A stretch of 13,081 bases of DNA from an uncultured Faecalibacterium sp. (GTDB taxonomy: Bacteria > Bacillota > Clostridia > Oscillospirales > Ruminococcaceae). The notes beneath the pieces were generated by a model. It ran no database searches and had not been told where the DNA came from. It saw only the letters and a program-made list of their open reading frames with translations. The stretch is taken from the NCBI GenBank assembly GCA_945982465.1, contig CAMFSB010000017.1, positions 1-13,081 of the forward strand. Direction: 5' to 3'. Every line of letters starts with the position of its first letter. Position 1 is the stretch's first letter. The translations under genes and the position numbers were made by a program. Shown here piece after piece: positions 7,420 to 13,030 of the stretch.

Positions 7420-8628
7420 TTGGAACAGCAGAAAATGGGCTTCAAGACTTCGCTTTTGGGCTTCCATAAAGGGGACGTGCTGGCGTGTATCGACCGCATG
7501 GCCGCCGAAAATCTGGAACAGCAGCGGCAGGCAGAACAGCGTGCCGCCGCGCTGGAGGATCAGCTCGGCACGCTGAGAGCGGAAAAGGACGGCCTGGAGA
7601 CCCGGCTGGAGGAAAGCACGCACGCGGTGGTGCAGGCAGCCGAGCAGGCGGCCGCCCAGCAAAAGCGCGCCGAGGAAGCCGAGACCCGCGCCCCGGCGCT
7701 GAACGAGCAGCTCCCCCACATGGAACCGCGGGCGCAGGACTATAAAAAGCGCCTGTTTGTGCGTGAGGAAGAAGCAGTGGTGCTGCGGCGGGACAATACC
7801 CGCCTGACCGAAACGCTGCGCGAAAAGCAGCAGGAGCTGGAGACGATGCTGGCCCAGCTGAATGCCGCCAAAAAAGACTGCGAGGAAAAACTGGCGGCCA
7901 TGCAGCAGCAGGCCGAACAGACGGCGGCGCAGGCCCAGGCCGATGCCGAAGCCGATGTGCGCGCCGCGGCCCGCCGCGCGGAGGAGACCGTGCAGCAAGC
8001 ACAGCAGCAGGCAGCCCAGGCCGCCGCCGAAGCGGACAGCCGTGCCCGCGCCGCCCAGCAGGAGGCCCAGCAGACTGTGGCCGAACTGCAGGCCCAGGCG
8101 GCCCGGCAGGTGCGTGACGCCGAACAGCAGGCGGCCCAGGCGGCGGCCGAAGCCGACCGCCGCGCCCAGACCGCCGAGCAGCAGGCCGACCAGCGCGCCC
8201 GCAAACCCGAGCAGGATGCGGCGGCGCAGCTGGCGGCCCGCCAGCAGGCGCTGGCACAGCAGGCCGCGGCCGCAAAAGAGCAGATGACCGACAGCGCGGC
8301 CCAGATCGCGCAGAATCTGGCCGCTGTCAAGCGGGACCTGGCCGCGGTGGACCAGCGCATCGCCGAGGTGACGGCGGAGCTGCAGCGCTCCACTCAGGCG
8401 CTGACCGAGGCGCTGGCCCAGGCGGAGCACAACATTGAATCGCTGGGCGTGCAGATGAACCGCTTCCCCGAGCAGGCAGCCGCGCAGAGCCGGCCGGGCA
8501 AAAAGCAGCCCGCCGCCGCGGCGCAGCCTGCCGCCCGAAACGCGGGCAGCTCCCGGCCGCGCCCCCAAAAGCCGGCCGGCCTTTCGGAACTTTTGCTGGA
8601 TAAGCTGGCCCGCATGCTGGGCGAATAA
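7420..8628 (+). CDS. DivIVA-like N-terminal domain fused to a long Ala/Gln-rich coiled coil
   Basis: A 402-residue protein. Residues 6-30 (MGFKTSLLGFHKGDVLACID onward) resemble the DivIVA/GpsB membrane-binding domain: a conserved FxxS..G(F/Y) tip, then an acidic DV and a helix with the ID pair. From about 31 to 345 the chain is almost unbroken charged Ala/Gln/Glu heptad-like sequence, a predicted coiled coil. Residues 196-206 recur exactly at 236-246. A Pro/Ala/basic linker (about 350-385) leads to a short amphipathic end, GLSELLLDKLARMLGE. TTG 7420 is preferred over GTG 7411 because GGGGGTG (7407-7413) is a wobble Shine-Dalgarno six bases before it; the in-frame ATG at 7435 lacks one. Following ftsZ, it probably acts in division or polar organisation; that role is inference. 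It is not classical DivIVA in length or composition. Confidence 0.72.
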   Translation: MEQQKMGFKTSLLGFHKGDVLACIDRMAAENLEQQRQAEQRAAALEDQLGTLRAEKDGLETRLEESTHAVVQAAEQAAAQQKRAEEAETRAPALNEQLPHMEPRAQDYKKRLFVREEEAVVLRRDNTRLTETLREKQQELETMLAQLNAAKKDCEEKLAAMQQQAEQTAAQAQADAEADVRAAARRAEETVQQAQQQAAQAAAEADSRARAAQQEAQQTVAELQAQAARQVRDAEQQAAQAAAEADRRAQTAEQQADQRARKPEQDAAAQLAARQQALAQQAAAAKEQMTDSAAQIAQNLAAVKRDLAAVDQRIAEVTAELQRSTQALTEALAQAEHNIESLGVQMNRFPEQAAAQSRPGKKQPAAAAQPAARNAGSSRPRPQKPAGLSELLLDKLARMLGE

Positions 8629-8649
8629 CGCCGCCCCGAACACCCTGAT

Positions 8650-8703
8650 ACAAAAAACGCCGGGCTTTCCCCCAACAACAGGGGAAAGCCCGGCGTTTTT
8701 TGT
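8650..8703. terminator. Bidirectional terminator between the DivIVA-like and HD genes
   Basis: A perfect 23-bp stem (8650-8672 with 8681-8703) closes on an eight-base loop CAACAACA. A six-base A-run and the matching T-run flank the GC core, so it can end transcription of both converging genes. Confidence 0.93.
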
Positions 8704-8725
8704 TGTGCGCTGGGGCTTGTCTTGG

Positions 8726-9310
8726 TCAACGCCGGGGCACGCTGCTGGTGCCCTTTTCCATCAGGTAGGTGGCCTCCAGGTCGGCAATGTGCAGCTTGAC
8801 GGCCAGCGGGTAAGCGTTGTAGGCGTCGCTGATGGCAAAGCTGCCGCCCCGGGCCGAATCGTCAAACCCGCCCATGTGCCAGCGGATCGCCACCGCCTCG
8901 GCGGTTTTCAGCTTCATGAACCGTTCGATGAGAAATACGCTTTTCTCGCCGTGGCCATAGGGGAACCGATCCTCCACGCTGTAGCTGGGGACTTTTTCCC
9001 ACTGGCCGGTGGCCTCGTTTTTCACGTTGCGGGTGCCGGACTTATAATAGTTGGCCTTGCACAGGTCATGCAGCAGCGCGCAGATGGCATAGCTCTCCTC
9101 GCTTTCGCCCTCGGCAAAAAAGTGGTCGTGCAGCGCGTGGTACACATTCAGGCTGTGCATCACCAGGCCGCTTTCGCAGGCGCCGTGGAACCGCGTGGAG
9201 GCCGGCGCGGTAAAAAAGTCGGTGGTGTCCAGCCATTCCAGCAGCTTCTCGCTGCCGGGGCGGGCGATGTGCGCCTTATAGATCGCGATAAACTCTCCCC
9301 GGTAATCCAT
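8726..9310 (-). CDS. HD-domain metal-dependent phosphohydrolase family protein
   Basis: A 194-residue soluble protein with HD-superfamily metal ligands: H52 (VMHSLN), the H81-D82 pair in ALLHDLCK, H120 in YGHGEK, H145 in RWHMG and D177 in HIADLEA. Proteins of this fold hydrolyse nucleotides, cyclic nucleotides or nucleic-acid ends; the substrate here is unknown. It starts with ATG 9310, whose A is also the last base of the TGA of the upstream PC4-like gene (TGATG), and a GGAG lies inside that gene's last codons. This arrangement indicates translational coupling. A GTG one codon earlier is an alternative start. The gene ends next to a bidirectional terminator. No frameshift or truncation is seen, and length fits a stand-alone HD hydrolase. 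Confidence 0.8.
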   Translation of the reverse strand: MDYRGEFIAIYKAHIARPGSEKLLEWLDTTDFFTAPASTRFHGACESGLVMHSLNVYHALHDHFFAEGESEESYAICALLHDLCKANYYKSGTRNVKNEATGQWEKVPSYSVEDRFPYGHGEKSVFLIERFMKLKTAEAVAIRWHMGGFDDSARGGSFAISDAYNAYPLAVKLHIADLEATYLMEKGTSSVPRR

Positions 9311-9531
9311 CACAGCTCCATCTCGTCCAGAATGCCCTTGAGAATGGCGATCTCGTCATGGCTGAGCGAGATGCCTTTGCCCATCTTCACGCCGTCCGGC
9401 GCCCAGTCGCGGATATCGTACTTGGGCTCGCGGCCGTTCCAGCTGACCATGTTCAGCTGGCGCTCCCAGCCGTTGGCGCCCTGCGACAGCACGGCGATGC
9501 GTTCGGTGATCTCATATTTGAATTCTGCCAT
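9310..9531 (-). CDS. ydbC: YdbC-family PC4-like nucleic-acid-binding protein
   Basis: A 73-residue protein matching the bacterial YdbC/PC4 family (transcriptional coactivator p15 fold), small dimeric proteins that bind single-stranded DNA. Family features are the N-terminal strand FKYEITERIAVLS (4-16), GWERQLNMVSWN at 21-32, KYDIRDWAPD at 37-46, MGKGISLS at 50-57 and the closing helix. The start is ATG 9531 with GGGAG seven to eight bases upstream. It shares one base with the HD-domain gene, so the two are made together. The cellular job of bacterial YdbC is not settled; a role in DNA or RNA metabolism is plausible. I recognise this family from memory of the Lactococcus YdbC sequence, and the match in the SWN..EPKYDIR..(S/A)PD..KMGKGI region is close. 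Confidence 0.85.
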   Translation of the reverse strand: MAEFKYEITERIAVLSQGANGWERQLNMVSWNGREPKYDIRDWAPDGVKMGKGISLSHDEIAILKGILDEMEL

Positions 9532-9556
9532 AAAAATACTCCCTGCCTTGTTTATG

Positions 9557-9598
9557 GCCGGCGCAGCTCCCTTTGGGGGGAGAGGGCCGGCGGTTTTT
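9557..9598 (+). terminator. Terminator-like hairpin facing the plus strand in the ydbC leader
   Basis: GCCGGC (9557-9562) pairs with 9586-9591, an inner CTCCC (9567-9571) pairs with GGGAG (9578-9582), and five T residues follow at 9594-9598. On the plus strand this has terminator form, yet no plus-strand gene ends nearby. On the minus strand it would be a structured 5' leader of ydbC. Confidence 0.4.
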
Positions 9599-9689
9599 CT
9601 ATCATACATAATACGGGACCCGGCCCGCATATACACCCCAAAACTACTAAATACTAGCCTCACCCCCCCGGCAGGCCGCCTGCTCTTGC

Positions 9690-9719
9690 AAAACCCGGGC
9701 ACCGCGGCGCGCTGCCCGG
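9690..9719 (-). terminator. Terminator of the 128-residue protein gene
   Basis: On the minus strand, CCGGGCA (9719 to 9713) pairs with TGCCCGG (9701 to 9695), an inner CGC/GCG pair may add to it, and GTTTT follows (9694 to 9690). It lies about 30 bases after the stop codon. The T-run is short, so efficiency is uncertain. Confidence 0.55.
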
Positions 9720-9749
9720 CCGGGGTCGGGGCGAAATACAAAGCTTTGG

Positions 9750-10136
9750 TCAGCCGTTGGGGGCTTCTTCCCGCCATTCCACAACGCGCTCCACGCTTTC
9801 GTCGTCCTGCACGGCGGTGTTCTTGGCCGGGCGGTACACCGTGGGGGAGCAGCTTTGCAGCAGCTGCTCGGCCGCGGGCACGGCGTTTTCGGGCGCGTAG
9901 AACTGCCGCAGCCCGGGCCGGTCGCCAGCTAAAAAGTCCTCGGCGTTCTTTTGCGCAGAGGAGATGCAGCGGGCTTTGTATCCGTCGCTCAGGCCGGAAC
10001 GGTCTTTTCCGTACGCTGTCCCCGCTGTACGGGGCGCGCCGGCGGCCGGGTGCGGGCCGCTGCCCGGCGGCACATTGTGGGGCTCGTTGGGCAGGTTGTC
10101 CATTTCGTGGCGGATAAACGGACCTAATGTGTTCAT
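9750..10136 (-). CDS. Unrecognised 128-residue protein
   Basis: I do not recognise this protein. It is 128 residues, hydrophilic, with no signal peptide or membrane segment. The N-terminal third is Pro/Gly/Asn/His-rich (PNEPHNVPPGSGPHPAAGAP, 16-35) and looks disordered. The middle (about 45-95) could form helices and has one of the two cysteines (ARCISSAQ); the other is in LLQSCSPTVY. The C-terminal end is acidic (DDESVERVVEWREE). It is likely a real gene: GGAGGTG (10150 to 10144) lies seven bases before ATG 10136, codon choice is GC-rich at third positions like its neighbours, and a terminator follows. It reads in the same direction as the Rrf2 gene, 67 bases downstream of it, so cotranscription is possible. 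No function is proposed. Confidence 0.65.
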   Translation of the reverse strand: MNTLGPFIRHEMDNLPNEPHNVPPGSGPHPAAGAPRTAGTAYGKDRSGLSDGYKARCISSAQKNAEDFLAGDRPGLRQFYAPENAVPAAEQLLQSCSPTVYRPAKNTAVQDDESVERVVEWREEAPNG

Positions 10137-10148
10137 GCAAAAACACCT

Positions 10149-10195
10149 CCGGGGCTAGTGTGCCCCGGCCCGCGGCGGGAAATACCCGGCCGCGG
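10149..10195. repeat. GC-rich inverted repeats between the Rrf2 gene and the 128-residue protein gene
   Basis: Two hairpins lie side by side: CCGGGGC 10149-10155 with GCCCCGG 10162-10168 (six-base loop), and CCGCGGC 10170-10176 with GCCGCGG 10189-10195. The first includes two bases of the Shine-Dalgarno of the gene starting at 10136. Neither is followed by a T-run on the minus strand. Confidence 0.6.
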
Positions 10196-10203
10196 CGGCA
10201 GGC

Positions 10204-10620
10204 TTACACGCTGTCCGGGTCGGCGCACAGATCCGCCAGCGTCACGCTGTCCATGTATTGGTTGACCACGGCGTCCAGCCCGCTCCAGAACCGGCGCGAG
10301 GGGCACACGCCCTCGTGGGGGCAGGTGCCGTCCGGATCTTCCAGGCAAGGGATGGAGGCCAGGCTCCCTTCCACCGCGCGGATGATCTCGCCGGCGGTGT
10401 ACTCCGCAGGGGGCTTGACCAGCTGGTAGCCGCCCTGGCTGCCCCGCAGGCTTTTTACCAGGCGGGCGCGCGCCAAGGGCGTGACGATCTGTTCCAGATA
10501 TTTCAGGCTGATCTGCTGATGTTCGCTGACCTCTTTCAGCGAGATGCAGGCGTCGGCGGGGTGCACGGCCAGCTCCATCATCAATCGCAGCGCGTAGCGG
10601 CATTTGGTCGAATACTTCAT
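10204..10620 (-). CDS. Rrf2-family transcriptional regulator with three cysteines (IscR-like)
   Basis: A 138-residue winged-helix regulator of the Rrf2 family, which includes IscR, NsrR, RsrR and CymR. The start MKYSTKCRYALRLMMELAV is typical; the DNA-recognition region is at about 26-57 (SLKEVSEHQQISLKYLEQIV) and the wing is LRGSQGGYQL at 58-67. C92, C100 and C106 (spacing CX7CX5C) sit where cluster-binding members coordinate an iron-sulfur cluster, so it is likely a redox or cluster sensor. ATG 10620 is at the family's usual first residue, with AAAGGATG upstream. It is divergent from the rhodanese-nifS-nifU genes, which are its most probable targets. CymR-like cysteine regulators lack this cysteine set, which favours an IscR- or NsrR-like role. 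Confidence 0.86.
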   Translation of the reverse strand: MKYSTKCRYALRLMMELAVHPADACISLKEVSEHQQISLKYLEQIVTPLARARLVKSLRGSQGGYQLVKPPAEYTAGEIIRAVEGSLASIPCLEDPDGTCPHEGVCPSRRFWSGLDAVVNQYMDSVTLADLCADPDSV

Positions 10621-10642
10621 ACAAAGCCATCCTTTCGCTTCT

Positions 10643-10672
10643 AGTATACCATGCCCCGGCGGAAATTTTCAA
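10643..10672 (-). promoter_or_regulatory. Promoter of the Rrf2 regulator gene
   Basis: On the minus strand TTGAAA (10672 to 10667), an 18-base spacer and TATACT (10648 to 10643), both five of six against consensus, with TG before the -10. The leader would be only about 15 bases. I see no copy of the nifS-promoter palindrome here, so autoregulation is not evident. Confidence 0.6.
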
Positions 10673-10724
10673 TCCCGCACAGGTGAACTGCCTGCAGCTG
10701 CCACTGGCGGGGCATCCTGTTTTG

Positions 10725-10733
10725 TGGTATCAT
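10725..10733 (+). promoter_or_regulatory. Possible extended -10 promoter of the rhodanese gene
   Basis: TGGTATCAT at 10725-10733 has the form of an extended -10 element (TG, one base, TATCAT), about 40 bases before ATG 10773. No good -35 is present at the usual distance, and TATACT at 10733-10738 is an overlapping alternative. Confidence 0.35.
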
Positions 10734-10772
10734 ATACTGATGGAAAAACAAAATGAAAGCGAGGTGATCGTC

Positions 10773-11081
10773 ATGCAGCATCGCCGGATCGATGCGGCAC
10801 AGGCAATCCGCCTGCTGGACATGGCCCAGGCGATCGCGGTGGACGTGCGGGAACCGGATGAATACGCCGCCGGCCATATCCCGGGTGCGGTGGCACTGCC
10901 GCTGGACCGCATTGCGGCCGAAGCAGCCCGGCTTTTACCCGATAAGGACGCCCGGCTGCTGGTGTACTGCCGTACCGGGCGGCGCAGCGAAGAGGGCTGC
11001 GCGGCGCTGCAGGCGCTGGGGTACCGGCAGGTCGAGGACCTGGGCGGCCTGCTGAGCTGGCCTTATGAGCTGGAAGAATGA
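10773..11081 (+). CDS. Single-domain rhodanese (sulfurtransferase)
   Basis: A 102-residue rhodanese domain of the GlpE/PspE size class. It shows DVREPDEYAAGHIPGA at 24-39 and the active-site loop CRTGRRS at 66-72, where C66 would carry the persulfide. There is no signal peptide, so it is cytoplasmic. ATG 10773 is chosen because GAGGTG (10761-10766) lies six bases before it; an in-frame ATG at 10740 has no ribosome binding site and overlaps the likely -10 region. It sits between the divergent Rrf2 regulator and the nifS promoter, so it may take part in sulfur trafficking with the desulfurase, although nifS has its own promoter. A second cysteine, C76, is ten residues on. The sulfur donor and acceptor are unknown. 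Confidence 0.85.
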   Translation: MQHRRIDAAQAIRLLDMAQAIAVDVREPDEYAAGHIPGAVALPLDRIAAEAARLLPDKDARLLVYCRTGRRSEEGCAALQALGYRQVEDLGGLLSWPYELEE

Positions 11082-11118
11082 CTGCCGCGGCGGAAAATGT
11101 TAATTTTCTTTACAACAC

Positions 11119-11145
11119 TTGAAATTCCTATAGGAATAGTATAAT
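11119..11145 (+). promoter_or_regulatory. Promoter of the nifS-nifU unit
   Basis: TTGAAA (11119-11124) and consensus TATAAT (11140-11145) are separated by only 15 bases, shorter than the usual 17. Using the overlapping TAATAT (11142-11147) as the -10 restores 17. The leader to GTG 11201 is about 50 bases. A perfect palindrome occupies nearly the whole spacer. Confidence 0.65.
11124..11137. promoter_or_regulatory. 14-bp perfect palindrome, candidate Rrf2 operator
   Basis: ATTCCTATAGGAAT is its own reverse complement and lies between the -35 and -10 of the nifS promoter. A dimeric repressor here would block RNA polymerase. Dimeric Rrf2 regulators bind AT-rich dyads in such positions, and an Rrf2 gene is about 500 bases away. 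Binding is inferred. Confidence 0.6.
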
Positions 11146-11200
11146 ATAGGGGCGTGCAGCATCGCACAAACCATATCCCCGAGAGAAAGGATCGGATATC

Positions 11201-12409
11201 GTGGAAAAGATCGTATATGTAGACAATGCGGCCACCACCCCCTGCGACCCGCGTGTGGTCGAGGTGATGACCCGGGCGCTTTCGGGCGCATGCGGCAATC
11301 CCTCCAGCCATTACAGCGTAGGGTACGAGGCCAAGGAATTTGTAGATACAGCCCGCGCGCAGGTGGCAAAGGCGCTGAACGCCAGCCCGGACGAGATCTA
11401 TTTTACCGGCTGCGGCAGCGAGGCGGACAACTGGGCCGTCAAGGGCGCGGCGCTTACCAAGGCACGCCAGGGCAAAAAGCACCTGATCACCTCGGCGTTT
11501 GAGCATCACGCCATCCTGCACAGCATGCGTTCGCTGGAACGCATCGGGTTTGAAGTGACCTATATCAAGCCCACCCCCGAGGGCTTTATCCGCCCGGAGG
11601 ATGTGGAGGCCGCCCTGCGCGACGATACGGCCCTGGTCACCATTATGATGGCCAACAACGAGATCGGCACCATCCAGCCCATCAAGGAGATCGCGGCCAT
11701 CTGCAAAAAGCACGGCGTCTGGTGCCATACCGACGCGGTGCAGGCGGTGGGCGCCATCCCGGTGGATGTGAAAGAGCTGGGCGTGGATATGCTTTCGCTC
11801 AGTGGTCACAAGTTCAACGGCCCCAAGGGCGTGGGCGCGCTGTACTGCCGCAAGGGCGTCTGGCCGCAGAACCTGATCGACGGCGGCAGCCAGGAGGCCC
11901 GCCACCGCGCCGGCACCGAAAATGTGGCCGGCATTGCGGGCATCGGCCTGGCGCTGGAGCTGGCCACCGCCACGCTGGACGAAAAAATGGCCCATGAGCG
12001 CACGCTGCGGGATTATGTCATCGACCGTGTGCTGAACAATATCCCCGAGGCCCGGTTGAACGGCAGCCGCGAAAACCGCCTGCCCGGCAACGTGAACTTG
12101 AGCTTCCCGGGGCTGGAGGGCGAGACCATCCTGTTGGATCTGGATATGCACGGCATCTGCGCGTCCACCGGCAGCGCCTGCAACTCCGACAGCCTGGACC
12201 CCAGCCATGTGCTGCTGTCCATCGGTGTGCCGGAGGAAATCGGCCATGGGTCCATGCGGTTCACCTTTGGCCCGCAGAACACCATGGAAGAAGCCGAATA
12301 TCTGTGCGAAACGCTGGAGCAGGTGATCCCGCGCCGCCGCGCAATGAGCTGCATGTGGCTTGAGGGACAGAACACCGCCCGCGATTTCAGCTTAAAAGGA
12401 GAGCATTGA
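11201..12409 (+). CDS. nifS: Cysteine desulfurase, NifS/IscS type
   Basis: A 402-residue PLP enzyme that removes sulfur from cysteine and passes it as a persulfide to the scaffold protein for iron-sulfur cluster assembly. Visible landmarks: VDNAATTPCDPRV at 7-19, EHHA at 101-104, ANNEIGTIQP at 151-160, the PLP-site HTDAVQ at 176-181, SLSGHKFNGPKG at 199-210 with the Schiff-base lysine K204, GTENVAG at 238-244, and the mobile-loop GSACNS at 324-329 with catalytic C327. The start is GTG 11201, with AAAGGA (11186-11191) nine bases upstream and family homology from residue 4. The nifU gene begins three bases after the stop, so they form one unit. The closeness to a scaffold gene and the group I-like mobile loop point to the NifS/IscS class, not SufS. 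Confidence 0.95.
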   Translation: MEKIVYVDNAATTPCDPRVVEVMTRALSGACGNPSSHYSVGYEAKEFVDTARAQVAKALNASPDEIYFTGCGSEADNWAVKGAALTKARQGKKHLITSAFEHHAILHSMRSLERIGFEVTYIKPTPEGFIRPEDVEAALRDDTALVTIMMANNEIGTIQPIKEIAAICKKHGVWCHTDAVQAVGAIPVDVKELGVDMLSLSGHKFNGPKGVGALYCRKGVWPQNLIDGGSQEARHRAGTENVAGIAGIGLALELATATLDEKMAHERTLRDYVIDRVLNNIPEARLNGSRENRLPGNVNLSFPGLEGETILLDLDMHGICASTGSACNSDSLDPSHVLLSIGVPEEIGHGSMRFTFGPQNTMEEAEYLCETLEQVIPRRRAMSCMWLEGQNTARDFSLKGEH

Positions 12410-12412
12410 GTT

Positions 12413-12862
12413 ATGGCAGGAATGTACAGCGAAAAGGTCATGGAGCATTTTGCAAACCCGCACAACGTGGGTGAGCTGCCCGACGCCAACGGCGTTGGCG
12501 AGGTGGGCAACCCCAAGTGCGGCGATATCATGCGCATGTACCTGAAGATCGAAAACAACGTGATCACGGATGTCCGGTTCAAGACGTTCGGCTGCGGCGC
12601 GGCCATTGCCACCAGCAGCATGGCCACCGACCTGATCAAGGGCAAAAGCCTGGATGACGCGCTGAAGCTGACCAATAAAGCGGTGGTCGAAGCGCTGGAC
12701 GGCCTGCCCCCGGTCAAGGTGCACTGCTCGGTGCTGGCGGAGCAGGCGGTGAAAGCGGCTATTTCGGACTACTACCGCCGCCTGGGTGTGGATCCCGAAC
12801 CCATCGTGGGCAAACTGGAAGAGGACTGCGAGCACTGCGAAGGCGGCGCCTGCGGGCTGTAA
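12413..12862 (+). CDS. nifU: Iron-sulfur cluster scaffold protein, NifU/IscU type
   Basis: A 149-residue IscU-like scaffold on which clusters are built from NifS-derived sulfur. The three cluster cysteines and their companions are present: C36 with D38 in NPKCGD, C61 in FGCGAAIATSSM, and H104-C105 in VKVHCSVLAEQAV. The end has an extra cysteine group, C139, C142 and C147 (DCEHCEGGACGL), beyond the IscU fold; similar Cys-rich tails occur on some Clostridial NifU-like proteins. There is no C-terminal NifU thiol domain, so it is a stand-alone N-terminal domain. ATG 12413 follows AAAAGGAG, which lies inside the last codons of nifS, so the two are probably coupled. A strong terminator follows. Confidence 0.95.
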   Translation: MAGMYSEKVMEHFANPHNVGELPDANGVGEVGNPKCGDIMRMYLKIENNVITDVRFKTFGCGAAIATSSMATDLIKGKSLDDALKLTNKAVVEALDGLPPVKVHCSVLAEQAVKAAISDYYRRLGVDPEPIVGKLEEDCEHCEGGACGL

Positions 12863-12888
12863 GCGACAGCAAGCAAACCATAAAACAG

Positions 12889-12932
12889 AAAAAGGCCCGG
12901 ACCCTGCCGAACGGCAGAGCCCGGGCCTTTTT
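12889..12932. terminator. Terminator of the nifS-nifU unit
   Basis: A perfect 12-bp outer stem (AAAAAGGCCCGG 12889-12900 with CCGGGCCTTTTT 12921-12932) encloses a five-bp inner stem (CTGCC 12904-12908, GGCAG 12913-12917) with a four-base loop. T5 follows the GC core on the plus strand and on the minus strand alike. Confidence 0.92.
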
Positions 12933-13030
12933 GCTGCGCGCGGCAGAAAAGCGCCTGCCTGCCGCGGCTGCGCCGGGAGAGCGCCTTGCGGCAAAAGAAC
13001 ACGTATTTTCGTTTATTAAAATACATAACT

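Larger units (their letters stand above)
9532..9749. other. Non-coding gap upstream of ydbC
   Basis: No gene is supported. Nearest ydbC lies a large hairpin (9557-9591) with a T-run on the plus strand. Then comes an AT-rich tract (about 9597-9656) that probably carries the ydbC promoter, although I cannot place confident -35 and -10 boxes. At the far end is the terminator of the 128-residue protein gene. Confidence 0.5.

Noticed and set aside
8005..8290. Possible CRISPR-like or tandem DNA repeat array in the CAG/GCC-rich stretch
   Set aside because: The repetition follows Ala/Gln codons in a coding frame, with no conserved repeat unit and spacer pattern.
7390..8643. Minus-strand open frame of 417 codons, Leu/Gly/Arg-rich, opposite the DivIVA-like gene
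   Set aside because: Apparent hydrophobic repeats are the antisense image of Ala/Gln codon repeats (GCN/CAG read as GC-rich Leu/Gly/Arg). No start signal is present.
11155..11165. Eleven-base match TGCAGCATCGC between the nifS leader and the start of the rhodanese gene (10774-10784)
   Set aside because: Too short and too GC-rich to separate from chance, with no symmetry or regulatory position in common.
11063..12247. Minus-strand open frame of 394 codons opposite nifS
   Set aside because: It is a shadow of the NifS reading frame and would run through the nifS promoter.
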